Positions 1 through 10,076 of a stretch of 64,000 nt of DNA are shown piece by piece (position 1 is the first letter of the stretch; the number at the start of each line of letters is the position of its first letter). The position numbers and the translations under genes were made by a program. The stretch spans positions 124,001 through 188,000 of the forward strand of contig NZ_AP024881.1 in the NCBI RefSeq assembly GCF_024347675.1, read 5' to 3'. The notes beneath the pieces were generated by a model. The model had not been told where the DNA came from and did not search any database. It worked only from the letters and a program-made list of their open reading frames with translations. This DNA is from Vibrio ishigakensis. GTDB lineage: Bacteria > Pseudomonadota > Gammaproteobacteria > Enterobacterales > Vibrionaceae.

Positions 1-1
1 T

Positions 2-1741
2 GGTGTACTTAAGGTTATTAAAGCAAAAGACGCAAAAACCTCTGCAGTTCCGGTAGTGGGTGATGCGAGCGTTCAAGGCGACTCGGTAATCACTCGCGTG
101 GTTGCGGTACGTAACGTATCCGTACGTGAACTATCTCCTCTATTGCGTCAGCTTAACGATAACGCCGGTGCGGGTAACGTGGTTCACTACGATCCTGCCA
201 ACATCATCCTTATCACAGGTCGTGCGGCGGTAGTTAACCGCCTTGCCGAGATCATCGAGCGTGTAGACAAGGCCGGTGATAAGAGCGTTGAGGTGGTTGA
301 GCTTAAGAATGCCTCTGCCGCTGAGATGGTGCGAATCGTAGAAGCCCTAAATAAGACCACAGACGCTAAGAATACTCCTGCTTTCCTACAACCTAAGCTG
401 GTAGCGGATGAGCGTACTAACTCTATCCTGATATCCGGCGACCCTCAGGTGCGTAAGCGCCTACGTAACGTGGTTCAGCAGCTAGACAAAGAGATGGCAA
501 CCACAGGCAACAGCCAGGTTGTGTATCTTAAGAATGCTAACGCAGAAGACCTAGTGGACGTGCTTAAGGGTGTTTCTGACAACCTTGCTAAAGCGAAAAA
601 CGCAGGCAAGGGCGCAGCAACAGCCAGCAACAACGAGGTAGTTATCTCAGCGCACAAGGGCACAAACGCCCTAGTTCTGACCGCTCCGCCAGATATTATG
701 AAGGCGCTAAAAGAGGTTATCGCTCAGCTAGATATTCGTCGTGCTCAGGTTCTGATTGAAGCTCTTATCGTAGAGATGGCTGAGGGTGATGGCATCAACC
801 TTGGCGTTCAATGGGGTAACCTAGAAACCGGTGCTATCGTTCAGTACGGTAATACCGGTGCACCTATCGGTCAGGTAATGGTTGGCTTGGAAGAAGCGCA
901 AGACACTACCACTACCACAGCGGTATACGATGAGAACGGCAACTTCCTGCGTAATGAAACCACCACGGAAGCAGGTGACTACACCGCACTAGCTTCAGCT
1001 CTGGGTGGGGTAAATGGTGCTGCAATCAGCCTTGCGATGGGTGACTGGACCGCGCTTATTAGTGCCGTTGCAACCGACTCTAACTCAAACATCCTATCGT
1101 CTCCGAGTATCACGGTAATGGATAACGGCGAAGCGTCGTTTATCGTAGGTGAAGAGGTGCCGGTCATCACAGGCTCAACCTCAGGCTCAAACAACGAGAA
1201 CCCGTTCCAGACTGTTGACCGTAAAGAGGTAGGTATCAAGCTTAAGGTTGTGCCTCAGATCAACGAAGGTGACTCGGTACAGCTTAAGATTGAACAAGAA
1301 GTTTCCAATGTTCTTGGTGCTAATGGTGCCGTAGACGTGCGCTTTGCTAAGCGTCAGCTAAATACCTCGGTAATGGTACAAGATGGACAAATGCTAGTGC
1401 TGGGTGGTCTAGTTGATGAGCAATCGAATGAGAGTGAATCCAAGGTGCCTCTACTAGGTGATATCCCATGGTTAGGTCAGCTGTTCAAGTCGACCAGCAC
1501 TACGGTGAGCAAACGTAACCTGATGGTGTTTATTAAACCAACCATTATTCGCGATGGTGTATCGGCAGACGGTCTGACACAGCGCAAGTACAACTATATC
1601 CGTGCTGAACAGCTGTATAAGGCTGAGGAAGGCTTGAGACTGATGAGCGATGACCTAATCCCTGTACTGCCTAAGTTTGGTGATGATGCGAGCCGTCCGC
1701 CTGAGTTCAGAGCCTTCATCGAGCAAGTGGAAAAAGAGTAA
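2..1741 (+). CDS. gspD: Type II secretion secretin GspD/EpsD (5' partial)
   Basis: Outer-membrane secretin, the pore through which the type II system releases folded proteins. The reading frame is open to the left edge (first full codon at base 2), so the signal peptide and N0 domain lie outside; 579 residues are visible. A GTG at 56 is an internal codon, not the start. The visible part carries repeated N-domain units (for example [19 protein letters not shown] near 517-575), then the secretin core with the [10 protein letters not shown] segment near 1159-1188 and [20 protein letters not shown] near 1240. The C-terminal tail after about 1560 resembles the S-domain that binds a pilotin in other GspD proteins. 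Its TAA overlaps the gspE ATG by one base, indicating translational coupling. Family identity is certain. Confidence 0.97.
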   Translation, partial: GVLKVIKAKDAKTSAVPVVGDASVQGDSVITRVVAVRNVSVRELSPLLRQLNDNAGAGNVVHYDPANIILITGRAAVVNRLAEIIERVDKAGDKSVEVVELKNASAAEMVRIVEALNKTTDAKNTPAFLQPKLVADERTNSILISGDPQVRKRLRNVVQQLDKEMATTGNSQVVYLKNANAEDLVDVLKGVSDNLAKAKNAGKGAATASNNEVVISAHKGTNALVLTAPPDIMKALKEVIAQLDIRRAQVLIEALIVEMAEGDGINLGVQWGNLETGAIVQYGNTGAPIGQVMVGLEEAQDTTTTTAVYDENGNFLRNETTTEAGDYTALASALGGVNGAAISLAMGDWTALISAVATDSNSNILSSPSITVMDNGEASFIVGEEVPVITGSTSGSNNENPFQTVDRKEVGIKLKVVPQINEGDSVQLKIEQEVSNVLGANGAVDVRFAKRQLNTSVMVQDGQMLVLGGLVDEQSNESESKVPLLGDIPWLGQLFKSTSTTVSKRNLMVFIKPTIIRDGVSADGLTQRKYNYIRAEQLYKAEEGLRLMSDDLIPVLPKFGDDASRPPEFRAFIEQVEKE

Positions 1742-3240
1742 TGGACGCCCCGGCAGTTTGGGCGGGTGCCACCCGCCTACCATTCAGCTTCGCTAAACGC
1801 TTTAATGTGGTGTTAGAGATTCATACTGATCAAGATAAGAGTCAGCTGTTCTTTGTCGCACCACTTGAGACCAACACCTTGCTTGAGGTGGCGCGAGTTT
1901 CCAGTCATGACCTAGAGCTGGTGGAGCTGAATAAATCGGACTTTGAGAACAAGCTCGCTGAGGCCTACCAACGCGACTCTTCTGAAGCGCGTCAGCTTAT
2001 GGAAGATATCGGTGCCGATAGTGACGACTTCTTCTCGCTGGCTGAAGAGCTACCGCAGAACGAAGACCTCCTCGAGGCAGAAGATGACGCGCCTATCATC
2101 AAACTTATCAACGCCATGTTGGGTGAGGCAATCAAAGAGGGTGCTTCGGATATCCATATCGAGACCTTCGAGAAGAACCTCTCTATCCGTTTCCGCGTAG
2201 ATGGTGTGTTGCGTGATGTTCTAGCGCCGAGTCGTAAGCTTGCACCACTTTTGGTATCTCGTGTGAAGGTTATGGCTAGGCTAGACATTGCAGAGAAGCG
2301 TGTCCCTCAAGATGGTCGTATCTCGCTACTTATCGGTGGCCGCGCGGTGGATGTACGTGTATCTACTATGCCATCGTCTCACGGTGAGCGTGTGGTAATG
2401 CGTCTTCTGGATAAGAACGCCACTCGCTTGGATCTGCATAGCCTAGGTATGGCGCCGCAGAATCATAATAATTTTCAATCTCTTATCGCTAAACCTCACG
2501 GTATCATCTTGGTGACCGGTCCGACAGGCTCGGGTAAGTCGACCACCTTGTATGCTGGCCTGCAGGAGCTTAATAGCGCTGAGAGAAATATCCTGACCGT
2601 TGAAGACCCGATCGAATTTGATATCGATGGTATCGGTCAAACTCAGGTAAACCCTAAGGTAGACATGACCTTTGCCCGTGGTTTGCGTGCAATTCTGCGT
2701 CAAGATCCAGATGTAGTAATGGTCGGTGAGATCCGTGACCTTGAGACCGCACAGATTGCGGTGCAAGCCTCTCTTACAGGTCACTTGGTAATGTCTACCC
2801 TACACACCAATACCGCCGTGGGTACCATCACGCGTCTGCGTGATATGGGCATTGAACCCTTCCTTATTTCTTCATCGTTGTTGGGCATCTTGGCTCAGCG
2901 CCTGGTCAGAACCCTGTGTAATGACTGTAAGACTCCTTATGATGCGGATGCAGAGCAGAAGAAGCTGTTTGGTCTTGAGGCTGATGAAGGGCTGATTCTA
3001 TATAAGCCAAATGGTTGTGAGAAGTGTGGCAACAAGGGCTATCGCGGCCGTACCGGTATCCATGAACTTCTGGTAGTGGATGAGAAAGTACAAGAGCTTA
3101 TCCACGGCGAGCACAGCGAGTCGGATATCGAGCAACACATACGCAAAACTACCCCAAGTATTCGCCAAGATGGTCTGATGAAGGTTCGCGCCGGCAGAAC
3201 CACCCTTGAAGAAGTGATGCGAGTGACGAGGGAAGAATAA
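1741..3240 (+). CDS. gspE: Type II secretion ATPase GspE/EpsE
   Basis: Cytoplasmic hexameric ATPase that powers pseudopilus assembly, 499 aa. The N-terminal part (about 1-110) would be the GspL-binding region. The ATPase core has Walker [10 protein letters not shown] near residue 260, an Asp-box (TVEDPIEF), Walker [13 protein letters not shown] and the His-box [11 protein letters not shown] four-cysteine zinc element follows (CNDC and CEKC), as in EpsE of Vibrio. The start ATG shares its A with the gspD stop (TAATG), and the stop overlaps gspF in the same way. The first residues ([14 protein letters not shown]) differ from the commonest EpsE N-terminus, but no better start is visible. Confidence 0.97.
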   Translation: MDAPAVWAGATRLPFSFAKRFNVVLEIHTDQDKSQLFFVAPLETNTLLEVARVSSHDLELVELNKSDFENKLAEAYQRDSSEARQLMEDIGADSDDFFSLAEELPQNEDLLEAEDDAPIIKLINAMLGEAIKEGASDIHIETFEKNLSIRFRVDGVLRDVLAPSRKLAPLLVSRVKVMARLDIAEKRVPQDGRISLLIGGRAVDVRVSTMPSSHGERVVMRLLDKNATRLDLHSLGMAPQNHNNFQSLIAKPHGIILVTGPTGSGKSTTLYAGLQELNSAERNILTVEDPIEFDIDGIGQTQVNPKVDMTFARGLRAILRQDPDVVMVGEIRDLETAQIAVQASLTGHLVMSTLHTNTAVGTITRLRDMGIEPFLISSSLLGILAQRLVRTLCNDCKTPYDADAEQKKLFGLEADEGLILYKPNGCEKCGNKGYRGRTGIHELLVVDEKVQELIHGEHSESDIEQHIRKTTPSIRQDGLMKVRAGRTTLEEVMRVTREE

Positions 3241-4457
3241 TGGCGGCGTTTGAGTACAAAGCGCTCGACGCTAAAGGAAAGCAAAAAAAAGGGGTTATCG
3301 AAGGCGATAATGCCCGTCAGGTACGCCAACGCCTGAAAGAGCAGGGAATGATGCCGGTTGAGGTCATTGAGACCAAGGCCAAGCAGCAGAAGACTCAATC
3401 TAAGGGTTTTCAGCGAGGTATCAGTGTACCCGATCTGGCGCTGTTGACCCGTCAGCTTTCGACCCTAGTTCAGGCAGGTATGCCACTAGAGGAATGCTTA
3501 CGCGCGGTTGCCGAACAATCCGAGAAGGCCCGAATTCGCTCAATGCTGGTGAGCGTGCGCGCCAAAGTAGTCGAGGGTTATACCTTGGCTGACAGCATGC
3601 GTGAATACCCAGCTATCTTCGATGACCTGTTCTGCTCTATGGTTGCAGCCGGTGAAAAGTCTGGTCATCTAGACGCGGTGCTAGATAGATTGGCTGACTA
3701 CGCCGAGAAGCGACAAGCACTGAAATCTAAGCTTCAACAGGCGATGATCTATCCTATTATGCTTACTCTAATAGCGGTAGGCGTTATTGGTTTCTTGCTG
3801 GCCACCGTAGTACCTAAGATCGTGGATCAGTTTGTGCAGATGGGGCAGGAGCTTCCAGCATCGACTCAGTTTTTGCTCGATGCGAGTAATTTTGTGCAGA
3901 ACTATGGGGTCTTATTGGTAAGCGCCATTGTGCTTTCCATTGTCGGCACCAAGTTATTGCTCCGAAAGCCAGCCATGCGCCTTAGTTGGGATCACAAGAT
4001 GTTGACCATCCCTGTGGTGGGTCGTGTGGCTCGAGGTTTGAATACTTCGCGCTTCTCACGAACACTGGCTATCTGCTCGTCCAGTGCTATTCCTCTGTTA
4101 GAAGGAATGCGTGTTGCGGCAGACGTGATGAGCAATAAATACTTTAAGAAACAGGTGCTTGAGGCATCTGATAGAGTACGTGAAGGTGCGAGCCTGCGTC
4201 ACTCGCTGCAACAGAGCAAGTTGTTCCCGCCTATGATGCTGCACATGATAGCCAGTGGTGAGCAGTCTGGTGAGTTGGAACAGATGCTGACGCGTGCAGC
4301 GGATAACCAAGACCGAGATTTTGAGGGCTCAGTGAACCTAGCCCTTGGGGTGTTCGAGCCCCTACTAATCGTATTTATGGCCGGTATCGTGCTATTTATC
4401 GTGGTGGCAACCATGATGCCATTGCTTGAATTGAATAATTTAGTTTCTGGCGCGTAA
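3240..4457 (+). CDS. gspF: Type II secretion inner-membrane platform protein GspF/EpsF
   Basis: Polytopic platform protein of the type II secretion system, 405 aa, the usual length. It has two repeated cytoplasmic T2SSF domains (about 70-195 and 270-395). Hydrophobic segments lie near residues 169-195, 222-242 and 370-395. The start overlaps the gspE stop by one base. The N-terminus [20 protein letters not shown] is typical of GspF. Confidence 0.97.
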   Translation: MAAFEYKALDAKGKQKKGVIEGDNARQVRQRLKEQGMMPVEVIETKAKQQKTQSKGFQRGISVPDLALLTRQLSTLVQAGMPLEECLRAVAEQSEKARIRSMLVSVRAKVVEGYTLADSMREYPAIFDDLFCSMVAAGEKSGHLDAVLDRLADYAEKRQALKSKLQQAMIYPIMLTLIAVGVIGFLLATVVPKIVDQFVQMGQELPASTQFLLDASNFVQNYGVLLVSAIVLSIVGTKLLLRKPAMRLSWDHKMLTIPVVGRVARGLNTSRFSRTLAICSSSAIPLLEGMRVAADVMSNKYFKKQVLEASDRVREGASLRHSLQQSKLFPPMMLHMIASGEQSGELEQMLTRAADNQDRDFEGSVNLALGVFEPLLIVFMAGIVLFIVVATMMPLLELNNLVSGA

Positions 4458-4477
4458 GCCAGATGAGTGGAGAAAAC

Positions 4478-4921
4478 ATGAAGTACAGAAATAAACAGGG
4501 CGGCTTTACCCTACTTGAGGTAATGGTAGTTGTTGTAATCCTAGGTATTCTAGCGAGCTTTGTTGTTCCTAACCTATTGGGTAACAAAGAGAAAGCTGAC
4601 CAACAGAAAGCGATTACGGATATCGTAGCGCTAGAGAATGCTCTGGATATGTATAAGCTGGATAACGGTGTATACCCAACCACAGACCAAGGCCTAGACG
4701 CACTAGTGACTCGCCCAACCGGTTCTCCTGAGCCACGTAACTATCGCAACGATGGCTATATCCGTCGTCTTCCAAGCGATCCATGGGGTAACGACTACCA
4801 ATACCTAAGCCCGGGTGATAACGGCAACATCGATGTATTTACTCTAGGCTCAGATGGCCAAGAGGGTGGTGAAGGCGCAGCGGCTGATATCGGCAACTGG
4901 AACCTTCAAGACTTCCAGTAA
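4478..4921 (+). CDS. gspG: Major pseudopilin GspG/EpsG
   Basis: Major pseudopilin that polymerises into the pseudopilus piston. The prepilin leader MKYRNKQGG is followed by FTLLEVMVVVVILGILASFV, with the Glu at +5 of the mature protein and a hydrophobic helix. The peptidase PilD would cleave after the second Gly. An in-frame ATG at 4463 would give 152 aa, but GGAG at 4468-4471 lies six bases before the ATG at 4478, and a short leader is usual, so 4478 (147 aa) is preferred. The conserved C-terminal part includes LPSDPWGNDYQYLSPG and an Asp-rich calcium-binding region (FTLGSDGQEGG). Confidence 0.97.
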   Translation: MKYRNKQGGFTLLEVMVVVVILGILASFVVPNLLGNKEKADQQKAITDIVALENALDMYKLDNGVYPTTDQGLDALVTRPTGSPEPRNYRNDGYIRRLPSDPWGNDYQYLSPGDNGNIDVFTLGSDGQEGGEGAAADIGNWNLQDFQ

Positions 4922-4932
4922 TCGCTAGTTAG

Positions 4933-5550
4933 ATGATGCAAGGTAGCGCTCGGCGCAAACGCAATCAGCGTGGCTTCACCTTACTCGAAGTCATGCTGAT
5001 TATGGTTTTAGTGGCTGTTAGTTCTGTAGCAGTGGTAGTGACATTGCCGACCAATAAGGACGATGCCGCTCATACCCGAGCGCAGCAACTGTTTCAGCGT
5101 TTAACCCTTTTGCATCAAGATGCCATCCTAAATGGCTGGGATATCGGAGTCAGGTTTGAAGAGCCTAACAACAAATATGTGTTGCTTCGACTCGGCAAGG
5201 ATGGATGGCAACCCCTTGAGCACAGGCGTATACCGGCGGAAACTGAATTAGAAGACGGTGTTTCTCTCGGTTTCGAGCTAGGTGGTGGTGTCTGGGGACA
5301 AAAAGAAAGCTTGTTTGAGCAAGGATCTCTGTTCGATGAAGAGATGTTTGCCGATGTAGAAAAGAAAGATGAAGAGCGCCCACCTCAGGTGTTTATTCTT
5401 TCAAGCGGTGAATTGACCCCGTTTGAGGTGTTTATTCATCCAAGCAACACGGCTATGGGTGACCTGAATTGGCGTGTGCTTGCCCTTGAAAACGGCACCT
5501 TTAGGCTCCTAGCACCGGGGGAGGCATTAGACGATGAAGAAGCGCAATAG
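4933..5550 (+). CDS. gspH: Minor pseudopilin GspH/EpsH
   Basis: Minor pseudopilin, 205 aa, with leader MMQGSARRKRNQRG and then FTLLEVMLIMVLVAVSSVAV. Two adjacent ATG codons (4933, 4936) are possible and no strong ribosome binding site precedes either. The mature domain is longer and more acidic than in many GspH proteins (an EEMFADVEKKDEERP stretch near residue 135-150). It overlaps the start of gspI by 17 bases. Confidence 0.94.
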   Translation: MMQGSARRKRNQRGFTLLEVMLIMVLVAVSSVAVVVTLPTNKDDAAHTRAQQLFQRLTLLHQDAILNGWDIGVRFEEPNNKYVLLRLGKDGWQPLEHRRIPAETELEDGVSLGFELGGGVWGQKESLFEQGSLFDEEMFADVEKKDEERPPQVFILSSGELTPFEVFIHPSNTAMGDLNWRVLALENGTFRLLAPGEALDDEEAQ

Positions 5551-5893
5551 CGGTATGACTCTGCTAGAGGTATTAATTGCCTTAGCTATCTTCGCCACCG
5601 CCTCCATCAGCGTGATCCGTGCGGTGACCCAACACATCAACAGTATTGGGTATCTGGAGCAAAAAACCTTTGCCGGTATGGTGGCAGATAATCAGATGGC
5701 GATGGTGATGCTCTCTGACCCTATCACTACCACCAAGAAGGGAAGCAGTGAGTTGGCTGGCAAAACTTGGTATTGGCAAGCGGTACCGGTGGCAACGGCC
5801 AACAGCTATTTGAGAGCTATCGATGTCAGCGTTGCTGAGAACGAAGACATGAAGAGCCCACTAGTGACGGTGAGAAGCTATGTCCCGCAATAA
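5534..5893 (+). CDS. gspI: Minor pseudopilin GspI/EpsI
   Basis: Small minor pseudopilin, 119 aa, of the tip complex formed by GspI, J and K. Leader MKKRNSG is followed by MTLLEVLIALAIFATASISV; Met rather than Phe at mature position +1 is common in GspI. The C-terminal part has KTWYWQAVPV and ends in SYVPQ. It overlaps gspH by 17 bases and gspJ by 14. Confidence 0.95.
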   Translation: MKKRNSGMTLLEVLIALAIFATASISVIRAVTQHINSIGYLEQKTFAGMVADNQMAMVMLSDPITTTKKGSSELAGKTWYWQAVPVATANSYLRAIDVSVAENEDMKSPLVTVRSYVPQ

Positions 5894-6515
5894 TAAGGGT
5901 TTCACCCTGATTGAGGTGCTGGTGGCGATCGCTGTGTTTGCAGCCCTGAGTATTGCTGCTTATCAGGTAGTTTTTCAGACTCAGCTCAGCAACGAACAAT
6001 CTCAGCAGAAGTTGGCACGCCTGCAGCAGCTGCAAACCGCGTTGGTTTACTTAGATAGTGACTTTAGGCAGATAGCGATAAGACGCTTTCGCAACGATGG
6101 CCAAGAGGCCGGTGAGAGGCTTCTCTATTGGCAAGACAATCTGCTCGACTCAGATGAAAAAGGTGTGTTGTTTACTCGTCTAGGCTGGATTAATCCGCAG
6201 CAGCAATTCCCTCGAGGGGAGATTACCAAGGTTGGTTATCGGGTTAGAGATAACCGCTTGGAGCGTGTCTGGTGGCGTTATCCGGATACCCCAACGGGCC
6301 AGCAAGGGGTGATAACCCCAGTGCTGGATAGTGTGGAATCCTTCGACCTACGTTTTTATAACGGTGAGGGGTGGTCCCAAGAGTGGGACGAGACGGATAA
6401 GTTGCCCAAGGCGATTGCCGTCAACCTTGAATTAAAAGATTACGGTGAGATAGAGCGTATCTATCTCACAGCGGATGGACAACTGGAGCGGGTGAATGAA
6501 GATGAACCGCAATAG
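5880..6515 (+). CDS. gspJ: Minor pseudopilin GspJ/EpsJ
   Basis: Minor pseudopilin of the pseudopilus tip, 211 aa. Leader MSRNNKG is followed by FTLIEVLVAIAVFAALSIAA. The body has the family segment YLDSDFRQIAIR and a conserved C-terminal half (LDSVESFDLRFYNGEGWSQEW). It starts inside the end of gspI, and its end overlaps gspK by 20 bases. Confidence 0.96.
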   Translation: MSRNNKGFTLIEVLVAIAVFAALSIAAYQVVFQTQLSNEQSQQKLARLQQLQTALVYLDSDFRQIAIRRFRNDGQEAGERLLYWQDNLLDSDEKGVLFTRLGWINPQQQFPRGEITKVGYRVRDNRLERVWWRYPDTPTGQQGVITPVLDSVESFDLRFYNGEGWSQEWDETDKLPKAIAVNLELKDYGEIERIYLTADGQLERVNEDEPQ

Positions 6516-7527
6516 ACCTATCCGCAAACAAAAGGGTGTTGCCCTATTAGTGGTGTTGTTGCTGCTTGCTGTGATGACCGCCATTGCCGCTACTATGTCA
6601 GAGCGCTTGGTGCTTGGCGTGGACAGAGCAACCAGTCAGGTGAGTAACCAACAAGCGTATTGGTACGCAATAGGCGTTGAAGCGCTGGCAAAATATGGCA
6701 TCAATGAGAGCCTAGACGACAGCGATACGGTTAACCTGAGCCAAGCTTGGGCTTTGGATGAGCAGGTTTATCCATTGGAGAACGGTGAAGCCAAGGGTGT
6801 TATCCGAGATATGCAGGCGTGTTTTAACGTAAACGCCCTGGCTAATGTGCAAATCGACCCAACGTCCAGCTCGCGTCCATATCTACTCGGAGTTTGGCGT
6901 ACACTGTTAGAAGAGGTCGGCATCGAGAGTTATCAAGCCGAGGTGATTGCAGACTCTACATGGGAATACCTAGATAGCAACGATGGCGTGACCACACAGA
7001 CAGGTGTTGAAGATGCCACCTATGAGGGGCTGTCTCCAGCGTATATGGCGTCGAATGGCTTGATTGCAGATATCAGCGAGCTACGTAGTGTGTATCAGAT
7101 GGATGCCGCTGGAATGCGCCGTATCTCATGGCTTGCCTGTGCGATACCGACCGATGATCTGCGCATCAATGTGAATACCATCCGCGTGTGGCAGAGCAAG
7201 ATACTGGTCGCCCTGTTTCAGGAGGCTATCAGCGATGACCAAGCAAAACAGATTTTAGAAGACCGACCGTATGATGGCTGGGAGAACATAGATGAGTTTC
7301 TCGCTGAGCCGGCCATTAATGCTATTGATGCCACGGTCAGAGATAACGCCAAGCAATACCTATCGGTGGATAGCCGATATTTTGAATTGGATGCAGAAAT
7401 TTATGTGCAAGACTCTAGGGTTCGCCTTCGTAGTTTGTTGCATAGTGAGAATGAAGATGAAGCTCGGGTTGTACGCCGACGGTTTGGAGGAATAAGTGAG
7501 CGAAGTCCTGACAGTTCGGCTGAGTAG
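6496..7527 (+). CDS. gspK: Minor pseudopilin GspK/EpsK
   Basis: Largest minor pseudopilin, 343 aa, which caps the pseudopilus. Leader MKMNRNRPIRKQKG is followed by VALLVVLLLLAVMTAIAATM; it lacks Glu at +5 as GspK does. GGAG at 6485-6488 lies seven bases before the ATG at 6496, favouring this over the in-frame ATG at 6502. The alpha-domain includes CFNVNALA and RINVNT-type segments (DLRINVNTI). The end overlaps gspL by 32 bases. Confidence 0.96.
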   Translation: MKMNRNRPIRKQKGVALLVVLLLLAVMTAIAATMSERLVLGVDRATSQVSNQQAYWYAIGVEALAKYGINESLDDSDTVNLSQAWALDEQVYPLENGEAKGVIRDMQACFNVNALANVQIDPTSSSRPYLLGVWRTLLEEVGIESYQAEVIADSTWEYLDSNDGVTTQTGVEDATYEGLSPAYMASNGLIADISELRSVYQMDAAGMRRISWLACAIPTDDLRINVNTIRVWQSKILVALFQEAISDDQAKQILEDRPYDGWENIDEFLAEPAINAIDATVRDNAKQYLSVDSRYFELDAEIYVQDSRVRLRSLLHSENEDEARVVRRRFGGISERSPDSSAE

Positions 7528-8746
7528 AAACAGTTCGGATGAGATCCCTTGGCTGGTGTGGTCCGCTACACAGCAAGAGATCATTGCCAGCGGTGAGATC
7601 ACCAGCCTGGATGACCTGTCGTCCCTTACGCAGTATGCGCAAGAGCGTCGCACAATTTTGTTATTGGATAGTCGTGATGTGATTCTGCGAGAGGTAGAGG
7701 TGCCTGCGGGTGCATCAAGACAACTCTCCACCATGTTACCTTTCTTGTTAGAGGAAGATGTTGCACAGGACGTAGATGAGTTGCACTTTTCTATTCTGAA
7801 GCAAACCAGTGATACCGCTTGGACTGCTGCAGTAGACAGAGACTATCTAGCCTCGTGTGTGGAAAGCTTTGAGCAGGCGGGGATCGAGCTAAATCGCATT
7901 GTCCCTGACGTGTTGGTTCTGCCAAACATCGACTCCGATATCACCATATTGCCCTTTGCAGACCATTTTTTGGTGAGACATCACGAGTTTTCAGGCTTTA
8001 GTATTCAACAGTCTTTGTTACCTGTAGCAAGCAAGATGGCGCCTTTCGTTGCAGCAAATAATGAAAGTGACGAAGAGGAACAGGAAGAAGCTAAATCTCT
8101 GGTTGTGGACTGCTTCGATACAATTCCTGAAGCCTTGCTAGAGCAAGAGGGCCTTGAGTGCAGGCAGCTTGAGCGCGAACTGCCTATGCAGATGTTGGCT
8201 AAATATGCTCAGCTCTCGTCAGTGACGCTATTGAGTGGAGAGTTCAAGCGTCAATCCTCATGGCTTAAGAACATTAAGCTATGGCGAGTTCCGGCTATTG
8301 CTGCGGCTATTTTGCTAGCCATGTTCTCGGTTAAGACCTTTATGCACGTGAATCAGATTGAAGAGCAGGCCGCCGCTTACCGCGCTGAGAGTGAGCGTAT
8401 ATTCCGTGCTGTGTTCCCTGATAAACGTCGTATTCCTACTGTGAGCTATCTAAAGCGCCAGATGAGTGATGAATCGGCTCGCTTGAGCGGTGATACCGTG
8501 GATGCGCCCGTGCTGACTTGGTTGGTGCAGGTACAGACGGCTCTGAAAGACAATAGAAACGTTAAAGTTCAGAGCATCAAATACGACAGCAATCGTGAAG
8601 AGCTCCGAATTCAAGCTCAAGCCAATGACTTCGAGACCTTTGAGAAGATCCGTGTTGCGCTTTCTGAGAAGTTTGCTGTAGAGCAAGGGCAGATTAACCG
8701 AAATGGCGAACTGGTTAGCAGTAGCTATGTATTGAAGGTGAAATAA
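7496..8746 (+). CDS. gspL: Type II secretion protein GspL/EpsL
   Basis: Bitopic inner-membrane protein, 416 aa, that links the GspE ATPase to the pseudopilus. It has a cytoplasmic actin-like domain (about 1-245), one membrane segment near residues 264-284 (VPAIAAAILLAMFSVKTFM) and a periplasmic ferredoxin-like domain. The GTG start at 7496 has GGAGGA just upstream and lies inside gspK. An acidic stretch (ESDEEEQEEAKS) near residue 190 is a loop. Its stop overlaps gspM as TAATG. Confidence 0.96.
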   Translation: MSEVLTVRLSRNSSDEIPWLVWSATQQEIIASGEITSLDDLSSLTQYAQERRTILLLDSRDVILREVEVPAGASRQLSTMLPFLLEEDVAQDVDELHFSILKQTSDTAWTAAVDRDYLASCVESFEQAGIELNRIVPDVLVLPNIDSDITILPFADHFLVRHHEFSGFSIQQSLLPVASKMAPFVAANNESDEEEQEEAKSLVVDCFDTIPEALLEQEGLECRQLERELPMQMLAKYAQLSSVTLLSGEFKRQSSWLKNIKLWRVPAIAAAILLAMFSVKTFMHVNQIEEQAAAYRAESERIFRAVFPDKRRIPTVSYLKRQMSDESARLSGDTVDAPVLTWLVQVQTALKDNRNVKVQSIKYDSNREELRIQAQANDFETFEKIRVALSEKFAVEQGQINRNGELVSSSYVLKVK

Positions 8747-9246
8747 TGCAGGGTTTAAAACAGCAAATTCTAAGTTACTGGAATGGCATTAGCTTGCGTG
8801 AGCAGCGCATGCTAATTATTGCTCTGGGTTTCGCATTTGTGGCCGCTTTCTATTGGGGAGGCGTTCAGCCACTACAACAGAAGAGTGAGATGGCTCAGAC
8901 GCGTTTAGCCTCTGAAAAACAACTGCTCAGCTGGGTGAAGAACGAAGCGGATACCATTACCGCGTTGCGTAAGACCAGCAGTGCGCCAAATATCTCATCA
9001 CTACCTCTTAACCAGCTACTGTCTACCTCAAGCAGTAACTACAACGTTGAGTTGGTGCGTCTGCAGCCACGAGATGACATGGTTCAGGTTTGGGTTCAAC
9101 CAGTAGCATTTAACTCATTGATTAATTGGCTTATTTATCTGCGTCAGCAACAAGGTGTGGATGTAGCATTCTTAGATATCAATGAAACCGACAAACCCGG
9201 CATAGTCGAGGTGAAGCGTTTGCAGTTTGAGAAGGTAGGCGGCTAG
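8746..9246 (+). CDS. gspM: Type II secretion protein GspM/EpsM
   Basis: Small inner-membrane partner of GspL, 166 aa. A short cytoplasmic N-terminus (LREQRMLIIALG) leads into one membrane segment near residues 21-40, followed by a periplasmic domain. The start overlaps gspL by one base and the stop is directly followed by the gspN GTG. Confidence 0.95.
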   Translation: MQGLKQQILSYWNGISLREQRMLIIALGFAFVAAFYWGGVQPLQQKSEMAQTRLASEKQLLSWVKNEADTITALRKTSSAPNISSLPLNQLLSTSSSNYNVELVRLQPRDDMVQVWVQPVAFNSLINWLIYLRQQQGVDVAFLDINETDKPGIVEVKRLQFEKVGG

Positions 9247-10011
9247 GTGAGTATCAAGAAAATCTTCCTTTACGGCTTTTTGCTGCTGAGTGTATTTGTT
9301 ACCAGTGTAGTGGTGCATCTTCCTGCGAAGTTTGTCGTAGATAACCTACCGACTATTCGAGGCCTAAACATCTCTGGCGTGCAGGGTTCTCTCTGGCAGG
9401 GGCGTGCGCAAAAGGTCTCGTTCCAACAATATGATTTTGGACAGATCACCTGGGATCTTCAGGTATTTAAACTCTTTACTGGTAAGGCTGAGCTTAATGT
9501 TCGTTTTGGCCGCAACAGTGAGCTTGGGCTGACTGGGCGCGGCATCGTCGGCTACGGCTTCTCTGGCCCCTATGCTGAAAACCTTCTCGCTTCTATTCCT
9601 GTTGCTAAGGTGATGGAGCAGGTCAATGTCCCTGCGCCTGTGGATGCCACTGGTGACCTTGAATTGATGATCAAAAATTACACCTATGCCCAGCCTTGGT
9701 GCCAGTCAGCTGAAGGCAGTCTAGTGCTAAACCGAGGCGAAGTGAGTTCTCCTCTGGGTAATCTAGACCTAGGCACTGTGATCTCAGATTTGAGCTGTGA
9801 AAACAACGTGTTGTCGGCAAAAGGCAATCAAGAAAATGATCAGGTTTCAGGAGCATTTACCGCCAAGTTAGAGTCCAACTTTACCTATGACTTAGACGCT
9901 TGGTTCAAGCCAGGCAGTGAGTTTCCTCCAAGGTTAGGGGAGCAACTAAAGTGGCTAGGCGATCCTGATGCACAAGGTCGTTATCCGTTTGTGCTCTCAG
10001 GGAGACTGTAA
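9247..10011 (+). CDS. gspN: Type II secretion protein GspN/EpsN
   Basis: Last gene of the secretion operon, 254 aa. GspN is an accessory protein found in some type II systems; its role is not well defined. An N-terminal hydrophobic segment (about residues 4-24) is followed by a beta-rich periplasmic region with the family motif GVQGSLWQGRA. The GTG start is immediately after the gspM TAG. No clear terminator follows, so transcription might continue into nudE. Confidence 0.94.
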   Translation: MSIKKIFLYGFLLLSVFVTSVVVHLPAKFVVDNLPTIRGLNISGVQGSLWQGRAQKVSFQQYDFGQITWDLQVFKLFTGKAELNVRFGRNSELGLTGRGIVGYGFSGPYAENLLASIPVAKVMEQVNVPAPVDATGDLELMIKNYTYAQPWCQSAEGSLVLNRGEVSSPLGNLDLGTVISDLSCENNVLSAKGNQENDQVSGAFTAKLESNFTYDLDAWFKPGSEFPPRLGEQLKWLGDPDAQGRYPFVLSGRL

Positions 10012-10076
10012 GCGGTTTTCATTACACGGATTTTTCCATATAGTGACTGAAAGAGTCGGTTATTAGTGAGGCTAGG